Assembly (NCBI RefSeq): GCF_002198735.1
Contig: NZ_MWLO01000075.1
Location: 1-36,784 of the forward strand
Length of the DNA: 36,784 bases
Direction of reading: 5' to 3'
From: Ideonella sp. A 288
Lineage (GTDB): Bacteria > Pseudomonadota > Gammaproteobacteria > Burkholderiales > Burkholderiaceae_C
Part shown: piece by piece, positions 8,575 to 17,619 of the stretch
How positions within the stretch are numbered: position 1 is the stretch's first letter
Layout of the letters: each line of letters opens with the position of its first letter
Program-made: the position numbers and the translations under genes
The notes under the pieces: generated by a model
Database searches by the model: none
Told to the model about the DNA's origin: nothing
The model's input: the letters and a program-made list of their open reading frames with translations, nothing else

Positions 8575-10201
8575 GTTCGTTGCGTTCGGTCGGCCGTCGC
8601 TCGGCGGCCACTTCCTGCCAGCCCTGAGGCGGCAGCGGCTTCGAAGTGCCGCGGCTGACCAGCACCATCCAGTCACAGGGGCCGTGGGCTGCGCCGATCG
8701 ACGCGTCGACGCGCCGCCGGGCATGAAACTCGAGGGCGGCCACCAGCGACGGCGAGGCCTCGGGTGCCGCCACGCAGGCGCCAGGCGGCAGCGCACGTGC
8801 CACGCGGTCGATCAACGGACGGTAGCTGCGGGCATAGTCCAGCAGGGGCAGCCACAGCGTCATCAGCAGCAGCCAGCACAGGGCGACACCGCCAGCCGGC
8901 AACACCAGGCTCTTCCACAGCGCGGCTCGGTGCCGGCTGGTGCGCCAGCGCACCAGCCACAGCCAAGCCAATGTGCCCAGCGCGCCGAACAACAGTTCAG
9001 GCACCGAGAACGGCGACTCGAAGCCTGGCGCGAGTCTGGCCACATTGGCGGCCGGTTTGGCCGGCAGGCCAGTTTGCAGCGACAGGTAGATCACCCAGAT
9101 GGCCAGCCCGCAGGCGCTGAAGAAAAAGACCGAAAACCAGTCGATCGCCGCCGCCGCACTGCGACGCAGCGTGGGCAGGGCAAAGGCCGCCAGCACGGCG
9201 ATGCCAGGCAGCCCGAGCATCAGGGCGCGGTCGGATCCGCCCATGCCGATGCTGGACCCCAGCGCCACAGCCACCGAGACCAGCGGTACCGCAAGGTGAC
9301 GGTGCCCGAGGTGGCCGCGCCAACGCCACAGCGTCCATCCTGCCAGCGCCCAGGCGGGCCACAGGAACCACAGCCACAGTTTGCCCAGCTGTCGCGGGTC
9401 GATCGCCTGGGGCGCCAGGCGCCAGGCCCAGCTGTGCACCGGCCAGGCCACCAGCGCTGCCAGCAGCATGGCGCCGGCCAGCCAGGGCGCGAGCGATCGG
9501 GCGGCGACGTCCCGATCGCGCCACGTGACGGCCAGTGCCCCCAAGCCCATGGCCAATGCCATCGCGGGCGCCCCGCTGCCCGCCAATGCCGGCAGGGCCA
9601 GCATCACGCCCAGCCGCGCTCCACGTGCCCGGTGCGGCGCCGCGGCCAGGGCCCATTGCAGAGAGGCCACTGCCGCCAACTGCGCGAGTTCCGGCGTCGT
9701 CTCGTGCCCCAGTTGCAGCAGCCCGAGCGTGGCAATGACCGCGAGCAAGGCGCCATCGGCAATGGCACGGGCGTAGTCCACCGTGTCGGCTTCGCCACCG
9801 AAGGCAAAGGGCAAGGGTTGCGCGGCATCGCCTCGGGCGAGATGGAACGTGGCGTACCACACCGCTGCCAGCGTCAGCGCCAACAGCAACGCGAAAGGCA
9901 ACCGGGCAGCCACCGTCGCATCGAGCCAGGGCGACCCGACGACGATGCCCAAGGCGCCGATCCAGTGGGGCAGCAGGGCGGCGTCAGTCGGCACGCCGCC
10001 AAGGGCGGGTGACAGCCAGGGTGCGCGGCCTTCGGCCAGCGCGAGCATCTGTCCGAAGGCGTTGAGGTCGGCGCCGCGCCAGGGGTCGCGACCGAACAGT
10101 CCAGGCAGCACATAGGCCGCGCAGAACAGCATCAGGGCCAACCGCGGCAGACGCTGTACGGCGTCGCGTGCCACCAGGGCGGGAGTGGGTGTCGAGCTCA
10201 C
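8540..10201 (-). CDS. Polytopic membrane protein, GT-C (ArnT/PMT-like) glycosyltransferase candidate
   Basis: The protein is about 553 residues with roughly 11-13 hydrophobic helices and a final soluble domain of about 90-100 residues. After the first helix the loop reads GLFGRDPWRGADLNAFGQ. This resembles the first periplasmic loop of GT-C transferases such as ArnT, where an Asp near the start is catalytic. A second loop with GRAPWLSPALGGVPTDAALLPHW fits the same fold. I see no other diagnostic motif, so donor and acceptor are unknown; lipid-linked sugar transfer at the inner membrane is the likely theme. GTG 10201 is used as start; GTG 10213 is an alternative, and there is no suitable ATG. 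The gene follows rpmE2 beyond a terminator, so it needs its own promoter, which I could not identify. Confidence 0.6.
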   Translation of the reverse strand: MSSTPTPALVARDAVQRLPRLALMLFCAAYVLPGLFGRDPWRGADLNAFGQMLALAEGRAPWLSPALGGVPTDAALLPHWIGALGIVVGSPWLDATVAARLPFALLLALTLAAVWYATFHLARGDAAQPLPFAFGGEADTVDYARAIADGALLAVIATLGLLQLGHETTPELAQLAAVASLQWALAAAPHRARGARLGVMLALPALAGSGAPAMALAMGLGALAVTWRDRDVAARSLAPWLAGAMLLAALVAWPVHSWAWRLAPQAIDPRQLGKLWLWFLWPAWALAGWTLWRWRGHLGHRHLAVPLVSVAVALGSSIGMGGSDRALMLGLPGIAVLAAFALPTLRRSAAAAIDWFSVFFFSACGLAIWVIYLSLQTGLPAKPAANVARLAPGFESPFSVPELLFGALGTLAWLWLVRWRTSRHRAALWKSLVLPAGGVALCWLLLMTLWLPLLDYARSYRPLIDRVARALPPGACVAAPEASPSLVAALEFHARRRVDASIGAAHGPCDWMVLVSRGTSKPLPPQGWQEVAAERRPTERNELTLVYRRIAVR

Positions 10202-10225
10202 GGGTCGATGATGCACGCAGACACG

Positions 10226-10248
10226 AAAAAGGGCAGCCGAAGCTGCCC
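10226..10248 (-). terminator. Intrinsic terminator of rpmE2
   Basis: Read on the minus strand, GGGCAGC pairs with GCTGCCC around a TTCG loop and is followed at once by five T's. It lies 20 nt after the rpmE2 stop. The TTCG loop and T-run make this the clearest Rho-independent terminator in the window. Confidence 0.9.
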
Positions 10249-10268
10249 TCTTGCCAAGCGCTGGGAGA

Positions 10269-10538
10269 TCAACCTTGCTTCTTGTTGATGCCCAGGCTGG
10301 CGAACTTGTTGCGGAACTTCTCGACGCGACCACCGAGGCTGTCGATGCTCTTCTGCGTGCCGGTGTAGAAGGGATGGGTCTCGCTGGTGGTTTCCAGCTT
10401 CACGAGCGGCAAATCGCGGCCATCGTCCATCTTGACGGTTTCTTTCGTCTGCACCGTGGAACGGGTGACGAACTTGAAGCCATTGGACAGGTCCACGAAA
10501 CACACGTCGCGGTAGTTGGGGTGAATGCCCTCTTTCAT
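10269..10538 (-). CDS. rpmE2: Ribosomal protein bL31, type B (zinc-independent)
   Basis: This is the large-subunit protein bL31, which bridges to the small subunit. The 89-residue sequence begins [20 protein letters not shown], the type B signature, and contains the FYTGTQK and EKFRNKF segments. It has only one cysteine (in DVCFVD) and lacks the four-cysteine zinc site of type A bL31, so it does not need zinc. ATG 10538 follows a strong GAGAGGTG ribosome site; in-frame codons further upstream are not part of the family. It lies downstream of rho on the same strand with its own -10 in the gap and a strong terminator after it. In some bacteria type B L31 is repressed by Zur, but I see no certain Zur site here. 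Confidence 0.95.
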   Translation of the reverse strand: MKEGIHPNYRDVCFVDLSNGFKFVTRSTVQTKETVKMDDGRDLPLVKLETTSETHPFYTGTQKSIDSLGGRVEKFRNKFASLGINKKQG

Positions 10539-10612
10539 CGAACACCTCTCGCTGTGATCAACGGCAGCCACGCAGCACCATGCGGCGCACTTGCCAAAGC
10601 GGAAAACCGCGC

Positions 10613-10618
10613 ATTATA
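10613..10618 (-). promoter_or_regulatory. rpmE2 promoter -10 box
   Basis: On the minus strand TATAAT lies at 10618-10613, between the rho stop codon and rpmE2. The -35 region, which falls in the last rho codons, is weak. Predicted start near 10606 gives a leader of about 68 nt that contains a small GCGG-TTTT-CCGC hairpin. Confidence 0.6.
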
Positions 10619-10634
10619 GCGGGTGCGTCTGGCC

Positions 10635-11897
10635 TCAGCCGCCGCGCCGCATCATGTCGAAGAAGTCGAGGTTGTTCTTGGTCGACTTCATCTTGTCGAG
10701 CACGAACTCCATCGCCTCGATCTCGTCCATGTTGTACAGCAGCTTGCGCAGGATCCAGGTCTTCTGCAGGATCTCGGGCTTGAGCAGCAACTCTTCGCGC
10801 CGCGTGCCGGTCTTGTTGATCAGGATCGACGGGTAGACGCGCTTCTCGGCCATGCGGCGATCCAGGTGGATCTCGCAGTTGCCGGTGCCCTTGAACTCTT
10901 CGTAGATGACCTCGTCCATGCGGCTGCCGGTGTCGATCAGGGCCGTGCCGATGATCGTGAGCGAGCCGCCTTCTTCCACGTTGCGCGCCGCCCCGAAGAA
11001 GCGCTTGGGGCGCTGCAGCGCGTTGGCATCGACGCCGCCCGTGAGCACCTTGCCGGAGGACGGCAGCACGTTGTTGTAGGCCCGGGCCAGGCGGGTGATC
11101 GAGTCGAGCAGGATCACCACGTCCTTCTTCAACTCGACCAGGCGCTTGGCGCGCTCGATCACCATCTCGGCCACCTGCACGTGGCGTGCGGCGGGCTCGT
11201 CGAAGGTGGAGCTGATGACTTCGCCGCGCACGGTGCGCTGCATCTCGGTCACTTCCTCGGGCCGCTCGTCGACCAGCAGCACGATGAGGTGGATCTCGGG
11301 GTGGTTGGCCACCAGAGAGTGGGCGATGTGCTGCATCATCACCGTCTTGCCGGTCTTCGGCTGGGCCACCAGCAGGGCGCGCTGGCCTTTGCCGATGGGG
11401 GCGATGAGGTCGATGATGCGGCTGGTGACGTTCTCGTCGGCCTTGATGTCGCGCTCGAGCTTGAACTGCTCCTTGGGGAACAAGGGCGTCAGGTTCTCGA
11501 ACATGATCTTGTGCTTGCTCTCCTCGGGCGTGAGGCCGTTCACCCGGTCGACCTTGACCAGCGCGAAGTAGCGTTCACCGTCCTTGGGTACGCGCACCTC
11601 GCCTTCGATCATGTCGCCGGTGTGCAGGTTGAAGCGGCGGATCTGGCTGGGCGACAGGTAGATGTCGTCGGTCGAGGCCATGTAGCTGGCCTCGATGCTG
11701 CGCAGGAAGCCGAAGCCGTCGGGCAGCACCTCGAGCACGCCATCGCCGAAGACCTGCTCGCCACCCTTGGCGCGCTTCTTCATGATGGCGAACATCAGCT
11801 CCTGCTTGCGCAGGCGGGCGACGTTGTCGATCTCCAGCGCCTCGCCCATCGTGATGAGCTCCGAGACGTGTTGCGCCTTGAGTTCTGAGAGATGCAT
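10635..11897 (-). CDS. rho: Transcription termination factor Rho
   Basis: Rho is the hexameric RNA helicase that ends transcription at untranslated, C-rich RNA. The 420-residue protein (E. coli 419) has the N-terminal helical domain ([15 protein letters not shown]) and the cold-shock-like RNA-binding fold with GFGFLRS. The ATPase core shows Walker A PKTGKT, Walker [17 protein letters not shown], the Q-loop region [17 protein letters not shown] and the arginine-finger region [12 protein letters not shown]. The start is a strong match to the family. A long leader precedes it (11898-12142), with a promoter over the trxA stop codon. Gene order trxA-rho is the same as in E. coli. Confidence 0.98.
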   Translation of the reverse strand: MHLSELKAQHVSELITMGEALEIDNVARLRKQELMFAIMKKRAKGGEQVFGDGVLEVLPDGFGFLRSIEASYMASTDDIYLSPSQIRRFNLHTGDMIEGEVRVPKDGERYFALVKVDRVNGLTPEESKHKIMFENLTPLFPKEQFKLERDIKADENVTSRIIDLIAPIGKGQRALLVAQPKTGKTVMMQHIAHSLVANHPEIHLIVLLVDERPEEVTEMQRTVRGEVISSTFDEPAARHVQVAEMVIERAKRLVELKKDVVILLDSITRLARAYNNVLPSSGKVLTGGVDANALQRPKRFFGAARNVEEGGSLTIIGTALIDTGSRMDEVIYEEFKGTGNCEIHLDRRMAEKRVYPSILINKTGTRREELLLKPEILQKTWILRKLLYNMDEIEAMEFVLDKMKSTKNNLDFFDMMRRGG

Positions 11898-12142
11898 TTA
11901 GGGGTTCATCCTCGGGAGGACAGGAAAAGGGGGGGCGCGTGAGGCGGGACAGGCGGGCCGGGCCTGATGCCGGACGCCATCGGGGTGCTTCGACTGCACG
12001 ACCACCCTGCGCTGGGCAGGGTATCGAAGATGCACTGGGGTAGAGGCCGGAACCGCAGGCCTATCGGGTTGGGACCCGACGGCGCGGAGGCAGATCCTGG
12101 GGCGGCTGGCTCCGGCTTGTGGCGGCGGAGCCTGCTGCAATG
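11898..12142 (-). promoter_or_regulatory. Long structured rho leader
   Basis: About 245 nt separate the predicted start site from the rho ATG. On the minus strand the first hairpin pairs TCGGGT with ACCCGA (12079-12064). A second, larger structure pairs CTTCGA (12029-12024) with TCGAAG (11993-11988), enclosing ACCCTG/CAGGGT (12022-12004). Between and after them the RNA is C-rich and G-poor, ending in a run of C's and CCTGTCCTCCC near 11910-11940. This resembles a Rho-binding leader such as the autoregulated rho leader of E. coli. Function is inferred. Confidence 0.5.
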
Positions 12143-12148
12143 GCGAGG

Positions 12149-12179
12149 ATTATAGGTGCGGCTCGATGAAAGCCGTCAA
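12149..12179 (-). promoter_or_regulatory. rho promoter overlapping the trxA 3' end
   Basis: On the minus strand TTGACG (12179-12174) and TATAAT (12154-12149) are both near-perfect hexamers, though the 19-nt spacer is long. The -10 overlaps the trxA stop codon (TAA, 12152-12150), so rho can be transcribed independently of trxA. Confidence 0.6.
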
Positions 12180-12479
12180 CTGCGCCTTCGACAGGGCGCC
12201 GACCTTGGTGGCGGCGAGCTGGCCGCCCTTGAACAGCATGAGCGTCGGGATGCCCCGGATGCCGAACTTGGCCGGCACTTCGCGGTTCTCGTCGACGTTC
12301 ATCTTGGCGACCAGCAACCGCGTGCTGTAGTCCTTGGCGGCCTCGTCCAGGATCGGCGCGATCATCTTGCACGGGCCGCACCATTCGGCCCAGTAGTCGA
12401 CCAGCACCGGCTTGTCGGATTTCAGGACGTCGGTGTCGAACGTGGCGTCGGACACATGCTTGATCAGTTCGCTGCTCAT
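12150..12479 (-). CDS. trxA: Thioredoxin TrxA
   Basis: Thioredoxin 1 reduces disulfides of cytoplasmic proteins such as ribonucleotide reductase, using electrons from thioredoxin reductase. The 109-residue protein matches the family length. It has the active site WCGPC (C34, C37) after VLVDYWAEW, the buried-aspartate region and the cis-proline motif [17 protein letters not shown] 12479 has AAGGAA as ribosome site about 6 nt upstream. It lies 252 nt before rho on the same strand, the arrangement found in E. coli. The upstream region holds an AT-rich patch (CAAAAT at 12508-12503) that could be a -10. Confidence 0.97.
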   Translation of the reverse strand: MSSELIKHVSDATFDTDVLKSDKPVLVDYWAEWCGPCKMIAPILDEAAKDYSTRLLVAKMNVDENREVPAKFGIRGIPTLMLFKGGQLAATKVGALSKAQLTAFIEPHL

Positions 12480-12521
12480 CGTGGTTCCTTGAAGGACCCG
12501 AAATTTTGACACAAAGGTCGG

Positions 12522-12554
12522 GGGCCCATCGCGCTTGCTCCCGCCGATGGGCCC
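12522..12554. repeat. GC-rich inverted repeat in the trxA/pseudokinase gap
   Basis: GGGCCCATCG (12522-12531) is matched by CGATGGGCCC (12545-12554), a perfect 10-bp inverted repeat with a 13-nt spacer. A third GCCCATCGG occurs near 12638. There is no T-run on either strand. It lies between divergent genes, so it is not needed as a terminator. Purpose unknown. Confidence 0.6.
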
Positions 12555-12693
12555 AGTGCGCAGCCTTGTGAGGGGGCCAGCGCGCTGGTTCGGCGCCCGG
12601 CGCACGAGCAACTGCCCGCGCTTGACCGGTCTGTTCGGCCCATCGGCACGGGCTCGGCTTCTGTCCAATCGGGGTTCAGGCTCCCACTTGTCC

Positions 12694-14445
12694 ATGACGC
12701 CGTCGCCCTCGGTCCAATCCCCAGCTCCTGCGCCAACCGCCAGGGCGGTGCGCCACTTCGGGCGTTTCCAGCTGCTTCGGCTGCTGGGCAAGAGTGCCCG
12801 GACCCTGGTCTGGCTGGCCGACGACCCCCGTGTCGGCCAGGAAGTGCTGCTGGCCATGCCGCGCTCCCGTCCGCCGGACGCCGATGCCGCCGACCGTTGG
12901 CGGCACACGGCCCGCAAGGCCTCGCGCATCGACCATCCGTCGCTGGCCCACGTGATCGAGGTCGGGGTCCACGACCAATGGCCGTACATCGCCTACGACC
13001 GGGGCCTGGCCACCGTGCTGTCCGAGACCCTGGGCTCGAATGGCCAACCGGCCCACGAGATGGCGCCGTGGGCGGCACAGGTGCTCGAGGGCCTGGCCTT
13101 CGCGCACGAGGCCGGCCTGGCGCACCATGACCTCCAGACCTGCATGGTGCTGATGCCCACGCACGGCCCTGCGCGCCTGCTGGGCCTGGGCGTGGCCCTC
13201 GAGCCGGCCGCCGATGCCGGGCCTGCGGCACAGGCGCAGCGCCGCGCCACCGAGCGCGACGTGCTGGCCTTCGGCCTCGTGATGCACCATGCGCTGGCCG
13301 GGCATCCCGCGCTCGATCAGCCCGACGTGTCGCAGGCCATCGATCGACTGCCGCCGGCTGGACGCGACATCGTGCGCCTGGGCTGGACGACCGCGCACCC
13401 GGTGCCGGACGCCATGCGCGCCATCGTCAACCGCGCCACCGACCGCCAGGAGCGGCGACGCTACCGCAACGCCCGGACGGTGCTGCGCGCGCTCGAGGGC
13501 TGGCTGCAGGCCGAGGGCGAGCAAGGTGGCGGGCCGATGGCCCTGCTGCTGGACCGCATGCGCAGCGTGGGGCTGCTGCCGGCTTCGCCCGGTGGCGCCG
13601 AGCGCGCCGCCCGCATGGTGCTGATGGAGCGTGAGCGCAACGCCGAACTGGCCGAGGTGGTGCTGCAGGACGTCGCGCTCAGCTTCGAGATGATGCGACT
13701 GGTCAACAGCGCTCAGGTTCGCGGCGTGATGGCCTCCGGCAGCGCGCCGATCCTGACGATCCGCCGAGCGATCGACATGCTGGGCCTCGATGGCGTGCGG
13801 CGTGCCGCGCTCAGCCTGCGCGCCTGGCCGGGTCCGCTGAACTCCGCCCAGGGGGTGGACCTTCAGCAGCACATCGACCGCGCCAAGCGGGCTGGGCGCA
13901 TCGCCCAGTGGTTGCGGCCCGCGGGCTACGACGGCGAAGTGGTCTACCTGCTGGCCCTGATGCAGAACCTGGGTCGCCTGGTCGTGCGCTATCACTTTTC
14001 CGACGAAGCGATGCAGATCGAGCGATTGATGAAGCCGGCCCCGCCGACCGAGGAAGGCGAGGCCGAAGAACCGGGCATGACCGAGGAGGGCGCGTCGTTT
14101 GCCGTGCTGGGCATCGACATCGCATCGATCGGCCAGGCCATTGGCCGCCATTGGGGCCTGGACGAGGGGGTGCTGCGCATGATCCTGCGGGTGCCCCCCG
14201 AGGCGCCGGTGCATGCCTCGGCCACGGACGACGAACTGCTGCGCCTGTCGGCCAGTTGCGCCAACGAAGTGGTCGACGTCGCCGACCTGCCTGCGGGGCT
14301 GCAACCGGCGGCGCTGAACCGGGTGGCGCAGCGCTATGGTCGCGCGCTGCACATCGGACTGCGCGACGTGCAGATGGCCGCCCAGGGCATCTCGCCGGAC
14401 GCCGCTGCGTCCCTGCGCCGATCGGGCGCCGCGGGGCAGGCATGA
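12694..14445 (+). CDS. Pseudokinase-HDOD domain protein
   Basis: The 583-residue protein joins a degenerate Hanks-type kinase domain (about 20-285) to an HDOD domain (about 300-500). It is clearly related to the next gene: [15 protein letters not shown] stands where the partner has ELGRGAQATVWRAHD. Key catalytic residues are lost. The VAIK lysine is replaced (VLLAMP, 51-56). The HRDLKPSN loop reads HHDLQTCM, keeping D146 but losing the Lys and Asn. DFG reads GLG (164-166). Phosphotransfer is therefore unlikely. The HDOD part contains [18 protein letters not shown] and the [18 protein letters not shown] segment. HDOD domains are HD-like modules without metal ligands, used in signalling. ATG 12694 follows no obvious ribosome site, and an in-frame ATG at 12535 would add non-conserved sequence. 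The kinase gene starts 22 nt after the stop. Confidence 0.8.
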   Translation: MTPSPSVQSPAPAPTARAVRHFGRFQLLRLLGKSARTLVWLADDPRVGQEVLLAMPRSRPPDADAADRWRHTARKASRIDHPSLAHVIEVGVHDQWPYIAYDRGLATVLSETLGSNGQPAHEMAPWAAQVLEGLAFAHEAGLAHHDLQTCMVLMPTHGPARLLGLGVALEPAADAGPAAQAQRRATERDVLAFGLVMHHALAGHPALDQPDVSQAIDRLPPAGRDIVRLGWTTAHPVPDAMRAIVNRATDRQERRRYRNARTVLRALEGWLQAEGEQGGGPMALLLDRMRSVGLLPASPGGAERAARMVLMERERNAELAEVVLQDVALSFEMMRLVNSAQVRGVMASGSAPILTIRRAIDMLGLDGVRRAALSLRAWPGPLNSAQGVDLQQHIDRAKRAGRIAQWLRPAGYDGEVVYLLALMQNLGRLVVRYHFSDEAMQIERLMKPAPPTEEGEAEEPGMTEEGASFAVLGIDIASIGQAIGRHWGLDEGVLRMILRVPPEAPVHASATDDELLRLSASCANEVVDVADLPAGLQPAALNRVAQRYGRALHIGLRDVQMAAQGISPDAAASLRRSGAAGQA

Positions 14446-14467
14446 GGTCGCCGAGGACACACACGCC

Positions 14468-16894
14468 ATGAGCATCGTGCTGGCTCCCCCGTCGCCCGGA
14501 CTGCGGGTCGGTCGATTTCGCCTGAAGTCCGAACTGGGACGCGGGGCGCAAGCCACGGTGTGGCGGGCCCATGACGAGCAACTGGACCGCGAGGTCGCCA
14601 TCAAGCTGCTCGATCCGGCGGCGGACAACCTGGCGCTCAGCCAGTGGATGCATGAGGCTCGCGCCGTGGGCCGGCTGGCGCACCCGAACATCGTGCCGCT
14701 GTTCGAGGCGGGCGAGATCGACGGCCGACCTTGCCTGGTGTTCGAACTGGTCAACGGGCGAACGCTGGCCGCGGTGCTGCGGCAGCAGGGTGCCATGCCG
14801 CCGCGCGACGCGGTGGCGACGATGGTCGACGTGCTGGACGCGCTTCGGGTGGCCCACGAGCACGGCATCGTGCACCGCGACCTCAAGCCGTCGAACATCC
14901 TGGTCGATGGTGAGGGCCGAGCCAGGGTGATGGACTTCGGCATCGCCGCGCGCCTGGCCGACGGCGCCGATGGCCGCATCGTCGGCACGCCGGGCTACAT
15001 GTCGCCCGAGGCCGCGCGCGGCGAGGCGCCGTCACCCGGCATGGACGTGTTCTCCGCCGGCCTGGTGCTGGCCGAGATGATGAGCGGCCAGCGGCTGGTG
15101 CAAGAGAAGGATCCGTTCCGGGCCCTGCACCGCGCGGCGAACGAGGACCTTGCCGTGCCGGCGGAGCCGGCGCTGGACGATGCCCTGCGCAGCATCGTGC
15201 AGCGCGCCCTGGCCCGCGAACGGGCCTTGCGCCACGACAGCATCCAGGCCTTTCGCGACGCGCTGCAGGGTTGGCTCGGGCGGACCGACGCGTCGACCGC
15301 GGCGGCGGCGGCCAGCGGCAGCGGCACGCTCGACTTCCTGCTTCGGCGCATGCGCCACAAGACCGACTTCCCGGCCCTGTCGCAGTCGGTGGTGCGCATC
15401 CAGCGCATCGCGACCTCCGAGCACGAGAGCCTGGGTGCGCTGTCCTCCGAGATCCTGAAGGACGTGGCGCTGTCGAACAAGCTGCTGCGCCTGGTGAACA
15501 CGGCGCACTTCCGCGGTGCCGGTGGTGGCAGCATCAGCACGGTGTCACGGGCCGTGGCCCTGGTGGGTTTCGCGGGCATCCGCAACATGGCGCTGTCGCT
15601 GATGCTCATCGAGCACATGAAGGACAAGGCGCATGCGCAGCGCCTGCGCGGGGAGTTCCTGCGCGCCCTCACCGCCGGCCAACTGGCCAGCGATCTGGCC
15701 GGTAACACCCGCGAAAGCGAGGAGGCCTTCCTCGGCGGCATGCTGTTCAACCTGGGCCGGCTGCTGACCGAGTACTACCTTCCCGAGGAGGCGATGGCCA
15801 TCCGCGAGAGGCTGGCATCGCCCAGCGAAGCCAAGGTCGGTGGCGCCACCGGCGAATCGGTGTCGACCCAGGTGCTGGGCATCGGCTTCGAGGCGCTGGG
15901 CCTCGGCGTGGCCCGCAGTTGGGGCCTGCCCGACACCCTGCAGCGCTGCATGACGATCGGCCATGACGCGCCGCCGCAGCGGCCGGTGTCGACCGGCCTG
16001 GAGCGCCTGCGCTGGATCACCGCGGCCGCCAACGACGCCGCTGATGCACTGCTGAAGGACCCCGCGGCCGACCTGGCGCACTGCCTGCACACCGTGACCG
16101 AGCGCTACGGCAAGGCCTTGTCGCTGGGCCTGCCGGATTTCAAGCGTGCCGCCGAGGCCGCCAAGGCACACGTCGTGCAGATGTCACCGGCCCTTGGCCT
16201 GCCGCCGCCGGAACGATCTCCGGTCGACCGCTCAAGGGCCGGATCGGAAGCGCCCACCCGGGCCACGGCGGCGATGCTGGACAGCACCGAAGCGCTGGTG
16301 GCCGCCGCGGGCGACGACACGTCGTCCGCTGCCACGCTGATCCTGCCCGACCGCACCGCCGCCATCGACGTGGCGCAGGTGCTGGCCGCCGGCATCCAGG
16401 ACATCACCGATTCATTGGCCGCCGATCGCTTCGACCTCAACAGCGTGTTGCGCATGGTGCTCGAGGCGATGTACCGCGGGCTTGCCCTGCAACGCGTCCT
16501 GCTGTGCCTGCGCGATGCCCGCAGCGGCGTGCTCGTCGGCCGCTTCGGCCTGGGCGAAGGGGCCGACGCGCTGAGCCCGGTGTTCCGTGTCGCCCTGCCG
16601 CAGGGCGGTGCAGCGCCACAAGACCTGCTGGCCGCGGTGTGCATGCGCAACGCCGACACCCTGATCGCGGACGCGTCGCTGCCCGCCGTGTCGAGCCGGC
16701 TGCCGGCCTGGTACCGGCAGCGCGTGCATGCACCAACGTTCGTGCTGTTACCGATGGCGCTGAAAGGGGCGCCACTCGGGCTGATCTATGGCGACAAGGC
16801 GGCGGCAGGGAGCCTGGTGCCCAACGAGCGGGAACTGTCCTTGCTGCGCACCTTGCGCAACCAGGCCGTGATGGCCTTCAGGCACGCCAGCTGA
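14468..16894 (+). CDS. Serine/threonine protein kinase with HDOD and GAF domains
   Basis: This 808-residue protein has an apparently active Hanks-type kinase (about 15-280). It shows glycine loop LGRGAQATV, lysine K46 in VAIK, glutamate E63, the catalytic loop HRDLKPSN (D138, N143), DFG (156-158) and GTPGYMSPE. An HDOD domain follows (about 295-500, with ILKDVALSNKLLRLVNTAHF). A low-complexity linker comes next, and then a C-terminal GAF-like domain (about 645-805) with NSVLRMVLEAMYRGLALQRVLLCLRD and a final GLIYGDKAAAG. No transmembrane segment is seen, so it should be cytoplasmic. It probably phosphorylates partners in response to a ligand of the GAF domain, with HDOD relaying the signal; the target is unknown. 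It is the second gene of the pair with the pseudokinase, which is the obvious candidate partner. Confidence 0.88.
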   Translation: MSIVLAPPSPGLRVGRFRLKSELGRGAQATVWRAHDEQLDREVAIKLLDPAADNLALSQWMHEARAVGRLAHPNIVPLFEAGEIDGRPCLVFELVNGRTLAAVLRQQGAMPPRDAVATMVDVLDALRVAHEHGIVHRDLKPSNILVDGEGRARVMDFGIAARLADGADGRIVGTPGYMSPEAARGEAPSPGMDVFSAGLVLAEMMSGQRLVQEKDPFRALHRAANEDLAVPAEPALDDALRSIVQRALARERALRHDSIQAFRDALQGWLGRTDASTAAAAASGSGTLDFLLRRMRHKTDFPALSQSVVRIQRIATSEHESLGALSSEILKDVALSNKLLRLVNTAHFRGAGGGSISTVSRAVALVGFAGIRNMALSLMLIEHMKDKAHAQRLRGEFLRALTAGQLASDLAGNTRESEEAFLGGMLFNLGRLLTEYYLPEEAMAIRERLASPSEAKVGGATGESVSTQVLGIGFEALGLGVARSWGLPDTLQRCMTIGHDAPPQRPVSTGLERLRWITAAANDAADALLKDPAADLAHCLHTVTERYGKALSLGLPDFKRAAEAAKAHVVQMSPALGLPPPERSPVDRSRAGSEAPTRATAAMLDSTEALVAAAGDDTSSAATLILPDRTAAIDVAQVLAAGIQDITDSLAADRFDLNSVLRMVLEAMYRGLALQRVLLCLRDARSGVLVGRFGLGEGADALSPVFRVALPQGGAAPQDLLAAVCMRNADTLIADASLPAVSSRLPAWYRQRVHAPTFVLLPMALKGAPLGLIYGDKAAAGSLVPNERELSLLRTLRNQAVMAFRHAS

Positions 16895-16932
16895 GGCACC
16901 CGCCCGTCGCGGGAGAAGCCGTGCAGGCCACG

Positions 16933-17619
16933 CTACAGGCTGCGCGGCCGGTTGCGATCCGCGGCCACGGCGTCCCGCAGATCGTCCGCCACGCGTCGGG
17001 CCACGCGCCATGCGGCTTCATGGGCCAGGCGCACGATGGCGTCGGGGCCGGCCTCGTACCCGAGCCAGCGCGGCTGCCAGACCTGTCGACCGTCGTCGTA
17101 CTGCCGTGACCACACGGTCCGGCCTTCGGTGTCGAGCAGCCGGACATCGACCGACACCTGGACGTCGGTCTCGGTGTCCCCGACCAGGCCCAGCAGGGGC
17201 ACCGGCAGCAACCACTTCAGGCGCACCCGGTCGACGCATTGCACCGTGTCGACCACCAGCGTGCCGACATGGCCGCCGTCGGCGGGAGGGACCCGGTCCA
17301 CCGCCGACACGCCACCGGACAGCGCGTCCGCCAAGGTCAACTGCAGCGCCGCCTCGACGATGCGGCCGATGGGCAGTTCGAGGTCGCTGGGCCGTCCGCC
17401 CGTCCGCTCGCCGCGGTTCACCGTGGTGGCCACCTGGGGCGGCACGAGCAGGGCCATGCGGCCTTTCAGCGGCGCTGCCGACGTGACCGTGCCACGCGGA
17501 AAGAGTTCGGGCCTGAGCGTGCCCCGGAACATCACGCCACAGCCGCACAGCACCGCCGCAAACAGCGCCAGGACCAGGTGCCTGGTCCACCCCGAGGCCG
17601 CAAGCGCGGGGTCGCTCAT
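16933..17619 (-). CDS. Predicted lipoprotein of unknown function
   Basis: I do not recognise the family. The 228-residue product starts MSDPALAASGWTRHL, then a hydrophobic stretch ends in a lipobox-like VLCGC (cysteine near residue 26-28), so it is likely exported and lipid-anchored. The remaining chain has alternating strands and helices, with DVQVSVDVRLLDTEGRTVWSRQYDDGR as its most protein-like core. This reminds me weakly of outer-membrane-assembly or ABC-auxiliary lipoproteins in which a basal lipoprotein monitors strands. ATG 17619 overlaps the stop of the upstream PDZ lipoprotein gene by four bases (ATGA), so the two are translationally coupled and probably act together. It is convergent with the kinase gene, 38 nt away. 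Confidence 0.65.
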   Translation of the reverse strand: MSDPALAASGWTRHLVLALFAAVLCGCGVMFRGTLRPELFPRGTVTSAAPLKGRMALLVPPQVATTVNRGERTGGRPSDLELPIGRIVEAALQLTLADALSGGVSAVDRVPPADGGHVGTLVVDTVQCVDRVRLKWLLPVPLLGLVGDTETDVQVSVDVRLLDTEGRTVWSRQYDDGRQVWQPRWLGYEAGPDAIVRLAHEAAWRVARRVADDLRDAVAADRNRPRSL

